Assembly (NCBI GenBank): GCA_014925825.1
Contig: JACGCK010000001.1
Location: 434,001 to 498,000 of the forward strand
Length of the DNA: 64,000 nucleotides
Origin: Pholiota molesta
Taxonomy: Eukaryota > Basidiomycota > Agaricomycetes > Agaricales > Strophariaceae
Direction: 5' to 3'
A program made the translations under genes and the position numbers. Below the pieces are notes generated by a model, which worked only from the letters and a program-made list of their open reading frames with translations, did not search any database and was not told the origin of the DNA. Every line of letters begins with the position of its first letter. Position 1 is the first letter of the stretch. Below are positions 1 to 10,469 of this stretch, piece by piece.

Positions 1-1854
1 GCGAGTGAGCATGGCCAGTGAGAGAAAGAGCCTGTGTTCAAGGAGGCTGAGATACTATGTGGAGTGTCTTTCTTGGAAAATCTAGATTGTAAACGAGATT
101 GATTGAAGTCATGTACCGCAAAGGTGTTAAGTACTCAAGCTCAAGTTCTACATCCTCCCATCATCGGCCGTGAATTTCAGCCAAGTTATGCGTGAACAAA
201 CCACCATTATGATTTCGATGTCAAAGATAGATTATATCTATCTATAATTCGTCGAAGGCCTAGCAGTGTCCAATCAGAATGATAAAGTGTCAAACTCGCA
301 GATACAAGGTTTTAAAAAAAAAAATACACGCGATATGATTCCTCAAAATGAACGTGTCATTGATTCATCGATTAATGGGGCCATCATTGACCAGAACTGC
401 AGCACCATTGTGTGATGTGATACATGAAAACACAGAAGGTTCGGCAAGTCCAAATTACTTTCTTGCTGACCACCTGGACTCTGAGGCTGTACACACACAC
501 GTCGGCCGTGTAATATCCTCACTCAGCCTGAATTTTCAGGCTCCTTGGCAATCAACGTCCCCGCGCCGTCATCGCGGCTGCTTCCGTAGGCAGGTCCGCC
601 CCTAATCAGCGCAACATAGCTCGCTCCACTATGGAAGCGGCTAACCAACGGTTCTGCTATTCTTAAGGTTTTTGGAGCCATAGTAGGTCAGTACGTTACA
701 GTTTTTGCGACCTCATTGTCATGACACTGTACACCGGCACTGATGCAAGATGGCTCCTCCCGCTAGCATCTTATATTCAACGCTTTTTGTGATAAGATAT
801 CGTTATCACTGCTTATATGGCTTCAGTGTTGTATGGCATATCTGCTGCAGCTAAACGGTACAAGCATGATCATTGTTTCTCCATCAATCTATTCCATTAA
901 CACGGCGCTTAATGGGCGCTTAAGTCTGAAATGCTATTTGTCATCAAAATCCAGCGAAACAGCAAGTTTTCCGAAATAGACTGCGCATACTGATGGTCAG
1001 TCTGTCTTTGTAGCCTCCACTTTGCAGCAGGATTCACTCTTGAAGTACGGCGATGACGTACCGAACAAGATGGCGAAAAAGAAACAGCTTCGATTTGCTG
1101 CATTTACTGGGGTGTCGTGGAGTGTACAGCTGTGCTGATTAAAAGCGGTCCCGTATAACCCATGGAAGTGGTATTAATAATCAGACGGTGGGAGCGAGCG
1201 TGACCAGCAAGAACGGAGGCATGTTGACGTCCAAGAGGGCGGATATTAAAAGTGGAGTGTAATTCGACTACAGCAAAAAAAGTGAAGGGTACAGCAATGG
1301 AACTCACACAAGAGCGAGGGGAACACAACGTGGTATAATGAATGACTCCGATGACCATCGGCCCCACATATGACATTGTCCGTTAGCTTTGGACATATCG
1401 TGGGCTATCCCGCGGAGGGAGAACGGCTGTAGTTATTTGTGTATTCGACGACGATTTTCAATATCAGAATCATGGAGTGGGTAATGGAATTGTCGAAATG
1501 CCGATGTGATCAATTAAACGTGTTCAGATATTGCGACGCCAAGGATTCCGAGAGTGAGTTGGGTGAAATGAACTCAAGTCTGACCGTAGGTCCGTACGTA
1601 GGCGGTCATCATCTTGGTATCACAAGGGCGCAGAGCGTCAGAGAGATTTTCAACTCCACTTCGACAGAGCTTCTTCTGTTAAAGTTGTATGTTTCTGCGT
1701 GGTATGCAATGCAGTATAGTTCCACGTCTCATTCCAAAAATTATGCAATTAGAGGCTCTGAAAATGTATAAAGGCTCGTCCAACTCACTCATTTCTTCAC
1801 TCGAACAAGCAACAGCATTCGTTCAAGTACTACCACCAACCCAACCAAACTCAC
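1..1854 (+). promoter_or_regulatory. Intergenic region and duplicated 5' flank of hydrophobin copy A
   Basis: No convincing gene is visible. From about 908 to 1854 the sequence is a diverged match to the region upstream of hydrophobin copy C (about 15246-16348). Shared blocks in the same order include the stretch around 908-925 (as at 15250), 1220-1260 (as at 15620-15660), 1355-1365 (as at 15812), 1400-1530 (as at 15845-15965) and 1630-1790 (as at 16125-16285). The order and spacing suggest the promoter was duplicated with the gene. A weaker match at about 60-135 (to parts of 15655-15690 and 16076-16100) may be the edge of a further relic. Short open frames here have no recognisable product. 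Confidence 0.6.
1767..1772 (+). promoter_or_regulatory. TATA box of hydrophobin copy A
   Basis: TATAAA lies 88 bases upstream of the ATG, in a segment that is nearly identical in all three hydrophobin copies (1760-1785, 16253-16278, and the minus strand at about 14565-14540). Conservation of position and surroundings in three copies supports a real core promoter. Confidence 0.75.
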
Positions 1855-2308
1855 ATGCAATTCACGCTCTCCGCCTTCCACTCTCGCCATCGTTACCCTT
1901 GCGGTTGCCACGCCCCAGCCACCGGAGGCCGGCCAGCCAGTGCAACACCGACAGCGTCCAGTGCTGCGACAGCACCTCGACCGCCAGCAACCCCGTCACC
2001 GCGCTCCTCCTCGGCAGCCTGGGCATCCCCATCGGCTCCGTCACTGGCCTCGTCGGATTGACCTGCTCCCCGATCACTGGCGTTGGCGTCAGCGGCACGT
2101 CCTGGTTCGTATACTATTTATCACCGTGACTTCAGTTATTTTGGAATCTTACAATGTTGGTTTTGTGATAGCTCTCAACAGCCCGTCTGCTGCACCAACA
2201 ACTCTTTCAGTACGCGCTTATTTGTGTCTATAAATCCCCGGATTTCTGACGCTTTTTTCAGATGGTGTCGTTGCTTTGGGCTGCACCCCCGTCAACATCA
2301 ATCTCTAG
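1855..2308 (+). pseudogene. Hydrophobin copy A, class I, frame broken at the 5' end
   Basis: This copy matches the intact hydrophobin at 16349-16809 over its whole length, with the same two introns (2105-2171 and 2210-2261). The body is complete: it starts at a CNTDSVQCC segment and keeps all eight cysteines, with one Cys codon split by intron 1. The break is in the first exon. Relative to copy C, two bases are missing soon after the ATG (about 1876-1882). A second shift between the signal peptide and the first cysteine (about 1915-1940) means the ATG, the signal peptide and the body lie in three different frames. Its last residues differ from copy C (VNINL instead of INLNA). The coding body is under no visible decay, so recent inactivation or read error are both possible. 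Confidence 0.8.
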
Positions 2309-2719
2309 GATTGTAACATGTTGTCAAGCCTCGGAAATGGGCATCGAATGGGATACGGATAGCTAGCTGTACTATCATGTTTTCGGGATGGCGTTCATAT
2401 TTGTTTCTTGTTGTACATCTGAAATGGGCTGCAATAATGAATGCTTCATATATGGATTCTCACATACAACGAGGCACAACGGCTTGATTGAAATGCATTA
2501 CACAATAGTGAATGATACTATCTATGGGGTATACACAAGCACAAGATATAGATCCACGTTGCACGCAAATGGTATCTGCCATCCTTCCTTCCACGATCAG
2601 TCCGTCCCGATTAGGCTATAACAGGCCTTTATATGGAAACTCCTCTCCAGCGGCGCACTCCACACCCATCACCGATCAATCTCCCGCCGGCACTTCGCCT
2701 GTGCATCAGCACGCCGCCC
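2309..2719. other. Intergenic region with 3' flank of hydrophobin A and a dispersed repeat
   Basis: The first 70 bases or so match the 3' flanks of hydrophobins B and C, so the duplicated unit runs past the stop codon. From about 2520 to 2640 the sequence resembles 20160-20270. I see no gene here; the end is the 3' side of the minus-strand coiled-coil gene. Confidence 0.5.
2520..2640 (+). repeat. Dispersed repeat, copy 1
   Basis: This stretch aligns by eye with about 20160-20270 in the same orientation. It shares a 15-base identical core (at 2602-2616 and 20235-20249) and similar flanking sequence on both sides. Neither copy codes for anything recognisable. It could be a fragment of a small non-autonomous element or a diverged duplication. 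Confidence 0.4.
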
Positions 2720-4153
2720 TCAGGCGATGCCCATGCTCTCCATGCGCAGCCCGAGAGAGACGTTCTCCAGCGCGGTGTCGATGAGCTCCTGCGCCATCGC
2801 CAGATTCGCGCTGCGCGCGCGGAGCACGGGGAGGCACGAGGCGAAGACGCTGGTGACCTGAGAACGGGCCGCGGTGGTCTCAGCAACGGTTGTCGCATTG
2901 GCGTCGGTGTTAACTGTGGCGTCTTCTCTTCTGCTGCTGCTGCTGCTGCTGCTGTGCTTGATGCTGCAGGATCGGCTGTTGCCGTAGGAGAAGACGGGGA
3001 TTCTGTTAGTTTTGTAATGGAGTCTTGAAGACTTGTGGCTTCATGTTGCAGTTCCTCTATTGTTACAGCGGTGAGAGAAAGTAGACTTATACATGGATAT
3101 AGATGCGCACCTAGAACTTGTAGCATATCGTTGTACGCTTTGAGAGGCTCCTCATCGTCCGGATCAGGTCCGTTTCTCATGGCAAGCTTTAGAGCTTCAG
3201 TTTCGGCCCGCGCGCAGGAATCGCCATGGGAGGAGAATAATTGCATTATACCTGGGGCTTCTTTCGCGAACTAAGGCAAGCCATGAGAAGTGTTAATGGG
3301 CAATTTATGATATTACTTGAGCCTGGACTCACAGTGCCCGAGCCCAGCTCTTCAAAGAAGTCGATGGCGCGCTCGGCTTCGAGCCGATCACGCTGCTCTG
3401 CGAGCTCGGATTCCTCTTCGCTGAGCTCCTTAGCTCGCGTTTCTAGATCGTGCTATGCAGAGCCAATCGCAATGGCTCAGAAAGTAGTCCTTTGGTAACA
3501 TATGATATCCTTACAGTAGCAGCAACTTCTGCGTCTTTGAAGCATGCGTCGAGCGTCGACGTCATGTACGTCCATGGGTAGACCTGGGCCGCGACCTGCA
3601 GCGGGTCGGACGTGCGGGCTGGCTGCTGTTCGGCGACAGAGGATACAGGGGGCTGCACCGCAGATTGCGATGTTGATGCCGATGACGTTGTCTTTGTGTG
3701 CGGAAATCTCAGTAACAGGCGCAGTTTAGACGGCACAGAGATCAGGCCACGTACGGGCTGGGGAGGGCGGGGGCCCACATCGTCGGCAGCGTCACCGTGG
3801 TCGAGCTCAGCTTCGTCACCTTGAACCGCCCCCTGATTCCGAGCCCTTGGAGGAGGCGCGACTCGATGCGGAGGGCGCTGCTGTGCGCGCCGCCTTCGCC
3901 GATGCGGTCGATGCCTTGGACGACGAGCTCGCGGCACTGGCTGTGCGCGCGGGCTTCCGCGTCGCACTGGCGCTGGCGCCCGCCGATCCCGTGGATCGCG
4001 TCGCGCTGGGTGTGTTCAGCGGCTTGGACGCGACGGGCCGCCCTAGGTAGAAGAGTCAGTATGGCACGCATGGCAGCCTGAGCGCGGGGGTGCAGTACCG
4101 CGGGCGGGGGCAGGAGCGTCCTCGGTCGGCGTGGGGGTGGGGCTTGCGGACAT
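2720..4153 (-). CDS. Ser/Ala-rich coiled-coil protein of unknown function
   Basis: I do not recognise the family. The start is the ATG at 4153, giving a short first exon (MSASPTPTPT...) ended by an intron at 4098-4043. Then comes a disordered Ser/Ala/Thr-rich stretch, an acidic segment, and a helical part (YPWTYMTSTLDACFKDAE, then LETRAKELSEEESELAEQR and FFEELGSG) that should form a coiled coil. Further introns are visible at about 3510-3450, 3332-3275 and 3115-3060. A poly-Ala run coded by a CAG-type repeat lies near 2930-2957. The last residues are LGLRMESMGIA before a stop at 2720-2722. At least two single-base frame shifts are needed to join the parts (near 3828-3836 and 2925-2932). It is divergent from the acyltransferase at 4381. 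Confidence 0.6.
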
Positions 4154-4380
4154 GGGGATCAGAAGATGTGGATGTGGATTGGCTGGGGCGAGTGGGAGGC
4201 TCGTGAAAAGCAGAGCCGCGTTGGGGGCGCGCGACGCAGCACGATTTTATTTCAAACTCCGGTCACGGCCTGCAGCACGTCCTCATTTGGCCTCTGCACA
4301 TCTTTCACTCTCCTGCCCGCAGTCCAGGCAGCCGTTGGCCCTGCCTGATCGCTGCCCCCCACCACCACCTCCGAGCAGCC
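4154..4380. promoter_or_regulatory. Shared promoter region between divergent genes
   Basis: Only 227 bases separate the start codons of the minus-strand coiled-coil gene and the plus-strand acyltransferase, so both promoters must lie here. The right half (about 4300-4380) is rich in C and T, as is usual just upstream of fungal start codons. No clear TATA box is visible. Confidence 0.5.
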
Positions 4381-5647
4381 ATGTCGTTCCTCATCTCTCT
4401 CCTCAAGCCGCTCGCCTACATCTCGCTGCCCGTCATCCTCGTCCGGCAGGTCGCCGTATCTTCAGGCGTTGGACGCTACTATGCGCGTGTCATGATCTAC
4501 CTCGGCACCATGGTGACTGTAGCATCCTGCAGCGTCTTCATGGCCATGGGCCTCACCCTCCTCGGCCGCTCGACGGACACCAACTATTTCGTAGCGCGCA
4601 CATTCTACACCATCATTTCGCGTGCGCTCGACCTGCACGTCCGTGTGGAGGGCGAGGAGAACCTGGAGACGCGCCCGTCACTGCTAATGGTAAACCACCA
4701 GAGCATCCTGGATCTGATGATAGTCGGAAAGTAAGTCTCTCTGCCAGGATGTGTCGTCAGTGGTTCATCACTCCTCCATCTCATCCACCGCACTCAGTTT
4801 CTAACTCTGCTCCATAGGTTGATGCCCAAGCAAACGGCCATCATGGCCAAAAAGTCCTCCAATTCACGCCCCTCGGGCCCTTCATGACGCTGTCAGGCGC
4901 CATCTTCATCGACCGCGGGAACAGCGCGCGCGCATTCCGCTCCATCGACGCCGCCGGGGAGAAGATGAAGCAGGAGCGCACATCACTGTGGATCTTCCCG
5001 AGGCACCCGCCACCTCTCGCCGGAGCCCGACATGCTGCCCCTCAAGAAGGGCGGCTTCCACCTCGCCGTCAACGCGGGCATCCCGATCACCCCCATCGTC
5101 ACGGAGAACTACTGGCATATGTACCACAAAGGCATATTTGATCGGGAACGATCACGGTGCGAGGTCAGTAGGCTGATCCATCTTTCGCCTGTACCTTTAT
5201 TTCACTGGCTGACGACGGCGCTTGTCGCGCTGTGTGTGGGATAGTCCTTCCCCCGGTATCGACACAGGCCTTACCGTAGCAGACGTGGGCATGCTCTCGA
5301 CGCGCATCCGCGACCAGATGGTCAACACCCTGCGCGAAATCTCGCCGCACGCCGCGAAGACGACGACAGCAGCCGCCGCCGCCTCGTCCTCCAGCACCGC
5401 AATACCCGCCTCAAAACCGGTATCACCATCCGCCGGCCCGATCGAGGCCGCTGCGCCGCTGCTTGAGCCTTCTCTGGGCGGCGCGACGGCGTCGCTGGAC
5501 ACTGAGCTGGAGGCGAAGGAGACGGGCTCGTCGGTTGCGTCGTCAATTTCGTCGTCGCCTGTATCAGAGAGACGGAAGCTGAGCTCGAGTGAGAGTGGGG
5601 AGACGGAGGAAGAGGAGGGTATGGTCCTCGTCGGACGGCCGATTTAG
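4381..5647 (+). CDS. 1-acyl-sn-glycerol-3-phosphate acyltransferase
   Basis: The enzyme adds an acyl chain to lysophosphatidate to make phosphatidate, at the endoplasmic reticulum or lipid droplets. Hydrophobic segments fill the first 80 residues. The catalytic NHQSILD box (NHX4D) is at residues 105-111, followed by AIFIDRGN and a site that reads FP(E)GTR once frame is restored. Introns are at 4731-4817 and 5164-5244. The C-terminal tail of about 110 residues is Ser/Ala-rich and acidic and is outside the conserved domain. Five single bases appear to be missing: near 4857, two near 4997-5003 inside the FPEGTR box, near 5145 in a G run, and near 5268. The motifs on both sides of each break are intact. 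It corresponds to yeast Slc1 and bacterial PlsC. Confidence 0.9.
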
Positions 5648-7553
5648 GCGGGGCTCGGTTGATCTGGAGTGCGTTCGTGCTTCTCGTTCTCTCCCTGCGC
5701 ACCAACATTCTGCGGTTGGGCACACGCATAGAGGAAAAGCGTATAAAAAGCGTATACGACGAGGCTAGGACGGTTTGAATGGAGGGTGGATCCTAGATGC
5801 CTTTTCTGGTGCGGAAAGGCGCCCATCGACTGACTGGGAAGGAGTAGAGAACGCTGCTGCCTTATTTGAGCACTATATCTTGGATTACCACTACTCATTA
5901 ATCATTGCTCGTTATTCTACAACATCCTATTTGAACTTTCGATGCTGTTCCTAGACGAGGGCGGCGAACCCACCCACTCAGCTGTCAAACTTGTATTTCG
6001 ATTCGGTTCCATTGAACCCTCTAATATACATACCTGGTACAAGTTCCGGTCAGGCAAGTCATCACTTCGTATCTACCTTCGCAAGCAATTTCTCCATGGT
6101 GCAAGAAGCTGATGCACATTACCTTGAGTGAGATTCCATTTTCTCATTTACATGTATCCGTCAAAGTATGCGAAATTTCCAAGCCCGATGGGTGTGAAGA
6201 ACGTCTCTTTAGAACACCAGTGGGGAGAGACGTGTCGGACCATGCCCCGAAGAGGGTTTTTCATTCAGTAAAGTTCCTGCTAGTGTACACTGTACGCTAC
6301 ATGCTCCGAATCGACATCAGCCCAGGACCATCCTGACCCGCACGCGTCGCCTCCCCGTGGGCGTAGGAGGGGCATTTCGAGACAGGGCTGGCGCCAGGAT
6401 GGGAAAAGCGAGGGAAGTGGGCATCTTCGTGTCGGCATATGGGCAGACAGGCGGCTGGGGCTCCACGGTGAGGCATTTGAGCCGCTGGGCTTAGGCTTTG
6501 ACGGAGCGTAATAGCGTTCTGCGCCCCGCTTGAGGTCGCCGTGCGGTCCGTTGGTGCGGCTGTATGTATTTTGTGGTCGGGATTCTGTTTTGGTACGAGG
6601 TGGTTATGGATGGACAGCTGGGCAGTGGACCTTCGTCGATCGTCCACTCCGGTAGGCAACGGCTGCGCGGTATGAGGGAATATAAGGAAGCTGCATTGAA
6701 TCGTAGCAGTCCAATCGACGAACGCACATGCGCGACGCGCGAGGAATGTGCATGAGAGTGGCACAGATATATCTGCGCGAGGATGATACGGTGCCGTCGT
6801 CCCGTGCGTCATGGATATGTATAGTCGTCGGCGCGATAGGGAGTGTGGATACGAGAAATGCTTCCGTCAGTTGTCTAGACATTCCAAGTTGCGCCGTCGA
6901 GTCGGAGGGTGCGACGCAGGCTGCGTCACACACGTTCCTCGTATGTTTGCCTCTTTCCTTTCCAGTGCCTCCCTCACTTGGGGTATCATGCCCTTGGCCG
7001 AGCCTCCACGACCAGCCACGTCCGAATCCATCGACTTAGTCAAGGCAGCTAACTGGGCGTGCGTGGACCCGGGGCGTCCGACATCGGCTGCCTGGCAATT
7101 ACCCGCAGATCAGAGCGCCTTCGAATTCGCGACGGGCCAGCAGCCGTATCGCCATTAATCCTTGCGTGGTGCGTGCATTCGTGTGGGATGGGGGGGTGAA
7201 CTGAGAACTCGGCTCGGAGCTTTTTCTGTGCGTCTGCGCGGTGCTCCGTGCGCTGGGCAGTGGATGTGCTGCTGTGCGGTGAGCAGGGTAAACGCGGTGG
7301 CGGGGGTGTACGTGTAGTGGTTCCGGAAAGGGGGCACATAATTGAGGCGATGGAGTCATGGGGAGTTGTGGAATGTAAAATTTACGGATGCGGGGCCTGG
7401 GAGTTGGCAGGGTCGAAGCGTCCTTCCTTCTCTATCCATTATCCATGCCATGCGGGCTGCGAATCCAAATATAAGACGCGCCGTGGCCTCTCGTCTCACC
7501 TCTCCTCCCACTCGCTCTTTCCTCTTTCTTTCCCGGCCCTCGCCTCGTCCACC
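5648..7553. other. Intergenic region without a recognised gene
   Basis: About 1.9 kb between the acyltransferase and the phosphodiesterase. Several short open frames overlap on both strands, but none has a recognisable motif, a plausible intron pattern or a consistent codon bias. The end is C/T-rich (about 7495-7553), consistent with the promoter and leader of the next gene. A small gene cannot be excluded. Confidence 0.4.
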
Positions 7554-9423
7554 ATGCCCACCGCCCTCAACACCAGCCATCCGGATACTCCCCGGTAGTC
7601 CCCACCGTCCCCCGCATTCCGTGCGCAACACAGAGCTGACGGCGTCGGTGTTCTTGCAGACTGCTGGGGCCACCGCGGGGTGAGTGGCGGCCAAAAATAG
7701 CCGCGTAACCTAGCGCTCAGCGCCCAATTGTGACGATCTCTTTTTTGTCTGCGCACGCACGCACGCTGTGGTACAACCAGGCGTCCTCGCGGTTCCCGGA
7801 GAACACGCTTGCGAGCTTCGAGGCGGCGATGCGGGACGGCGCCGAGGGCATCGAGAGCGGTGCGTGTTTTATGGCCCTTCTTGCGTGGTGTGTTGATTTA
7901 TCGTCGCGGTATACGCAGACGTACATGTATCGGCGGACAATGTTGTCCTCATGTTCCACGACCCAGGTAAGCCCCGAGCTCGTATCTGAATCCATCCAGA
8001 GTCCGTGCATCCGGATCCTGCTGGCACGGAATATCTTTGTCCATGCTAACGCACTATTTCGGACAGTTCTGGACCGCGTTACGGATTCACAGGTACGTCG
8101 TAGCATTTGTTGTGGCATGACCCGCTCTACGGGCGCTAATGATCCGCCCGGTCGTGTTCTCCTACGTTCGACATGCTACGTGTTGTTGTGTATTTTACAG
8201 GCCACATTAAAGACCAGAATTGGTACGGCGACAATGGAATGCAACACGTCCGCACAAAAAAGTCGCCCAAGCAAGCCATCCCAACCTTCGCGCAGACCGT
8301 CGAGCTGCTTATGCGCGTGGGTATCCGCCCCCCACCGCCATCTCAAGGAGCAAAACCGCTGACCCGTCCTTTTCCATACCCCCACAGCCCGAGAACCAGC
8401 ACGTCAAATTCAACATCGACGTCAAAGCGGAAAACGACCCCCTCCGCCTCTTCGCGCTTTGCACGCGACGCTCTCCGCGCAGCCGGACTTCCGACGCGCC
8501 TCGCGCCGCGCATCCTGCTCGGGCTGTGGCACCCGCGCTTCATCGCGCCGGCGAAGGCGCTGCTGCCGTACTGCCGCCGGTCGTACATCGGGAACAGCAC
8601 GTATATGCGCGCAAGTACTTCTGGCGGGAGTGCGATGCGTTTTCGATGTCGTTTGCGGCGCTGACGTCGTGGGATGGTGTCAAGTGAGTGGTCGTGGTTC
8701 TTTTTGGGTCTTGCGTTTGGGTGGGACGGGGGTGGGGTGGATTTACGTCTGCGTGCACGATTAACTACCATACACGCCTTGCTATGTTTTTTGCATCACT
8801 GCTGACGCCTTTTTTCTTCCGTGCGCAGGTTCCGGCAGAGTGCAAGAGCGCGGGCAAGAACCTGATGGTGTGGACAGTGAACGAACCGGACCACATGATG
8901 GAGGTGAGGCTCTACAGTACTCAAATCCCTGCGAGACGCTCACTTGCTGTCGCGGTGGCATGACAGGCGGTGCGGTGGGAGGTGAACGCGATTATCACCG
9001 ACGTCACCCAGACATGGCTGGACTGCGCTCCGCGCTGCAGAGTGAGTTTCTATATTTACATTCGACGAAGGTTATTTATGGATTGCTGATCTATCCTGCC
9101 TTATCTACACTACCTACACCCCACATCTACTACATCTACTACATTCTTACTTGCAAACAACAGCGGACTATGACAAGACGGGCGCGCGGTACGGGCGCAG
9201 CTTCCTGTGGACGACGCTGCGCTTCTACACGCCGTTCCTGCTCGCGCGGAGCCGCTCGACGCTCCTGACGCTCGAGCAGAAGGCGGGCCCGTTCAAGGAC
9301 CACGCGTATGTGGACGACGCGCCGCCGCTGCTGCTGTTGCGGGTGGGCGCAGGTGTGGCGGGGGGTGTGGAGAGGGACGAGGGATGTGATGCGAGTGCGC
9401 CGCTGGTGGAGACGAGAGCTTGA
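7554..9423 (+). CDS. Glycerophosphodiester phosphodiesterase family protein, Pgc1-like
   Basis: GDPD-family enzymes cleave glycerophosphodiesters; the yeast relative Pgc1 removes the headgroup of phosphatidylglycerol and acts at lipid droplets and mitochondria. Visible family motifs in order: CWGHRG then, after an intron, ASSRFPENTLASFEAAM; EGIES-D; VHVSADNVVLMFHDP with the HD pair; a KFNIDVKAEND segment; LLGLWHPRF; and LMVWTVNEPDHMME followed by AIITDV. After the domain, near 9180-9300, is a conserved-looking hydrophobic segment (FYTPFLLA) that may bind membrane. At least eight exons are needed, with canonical introns such as 8687-8828. Frame breaks occur near 7575-7600, 8460 and 8495. It follows the acyltransferase on the same strand, so two phospholipid enzymes are neighbours. 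Confidence 0.85.
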
Positions 9424-10469
9424 GGCTTGAGACGCGGGGGGTGTAGATGGACGCCGACGCCGGGTTCGCACGTATAACGATTTCAGTATACCCGTACTAA
9501 GCATGTATCCTGTGTTGGTGCCAGTGGGATTGTGGTCAATGGGGATCTTTAGATTTAGACATTGCTTGTTGCTTTTCTTTTTCTTGTATTTTCTTTTTCG
9601 GTTTCTCTTTCGGTGTTTTTGGAAAGTGAATTTTAGGGTGTTCTTGTGCTTTGTAGATATCTTGTGTTCTTCTAGGAGTATATACCAGACCATCGCAGCG
9701 CTGGGCGGAATGTTCGGATTGCTCGGAATGTTGTTATCAAAATTTGCTGCCGGGATGCACTTCTTTTAGATAATGCTAACGAAGAGAAGCTCTGTGTTCA
9801 CAAAGTGACTTCCCGGAGTCGGAATCATGGATGCAATACTCCTGCGGTAATAGGGATCATATTGAAGCGAATCTTGAAGAAGGGTACCTAAAGTGTCTAA
9901 CTGCCCAGGTCCTTGTAATGCTAGAGGCTACTTTGAGCAAGTAGATGGCGGTACCGTGCCACGGCTGTCATCTGTACCTTTTCATAGACAAGATATGCAT
10001 ACAGATCTCTGAGAGTCATAGATCTATATCAGCCATAATCCGACGGGTACTCCGATATCGATGCCATACCATGGCGTGGTACCAATCAAAAGACGCGGAA
10101 TGCGAACGCGTACTATTACTATTACCGCTATTACCAGTACGAGTACCACAATAGGCCTGGGCCTGTCGTTGTACTGGTCTGTTGTTACCACATCTGGTGT
10201 GAACTGTGTTATCTTGTGCAGAGGATAGGGTAGTGATCAGAGACCGGACCGGATATGGGAGGGGCGGCCATGTGGAGTAGCTCCCACTTGACCGCATCTT
10301 CCATCAACAACCTCTGAACTGACTCAGATCCTCCGTCGCGCAGGACTGCGCGCCCTCATTAATATCATCCAATGCCGTCCCCATCCTCCTCTGCTCTCCC
10401 TCCGTCCCCTCTCCCCGCCGCACCCACCACAAGCGCCGCAGCTCGGCCCTGCGCCTCTCGGCCGACACC
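9424..10469. other. Intergenic region
   Basis: The first 350 bases are T-rich and look like 3' untranslated sequence of the phosphodiesterase gene. An open frame at 9503-9769 is mostly Phe and Leu and is explained by T-richness alone. The remainder has no gene that I can support. The last 100 bases are C-rich and lead into the next gene. Confidence 0.45.

Noticed and set aside
2930..2957. CAG/CTG triplet run as a free microsatellite
   Set aside because: It lies in a coding exon and reads as a poly-Ala run in the coiled-coil protein.
9503..9769. Hydrophobic 88-residue open frame
   Set aside because: Phe/Leu richness is explained by the T-rich 3' sequence of the phosphodiesterase gene, and there is no sign of a separate promoter.
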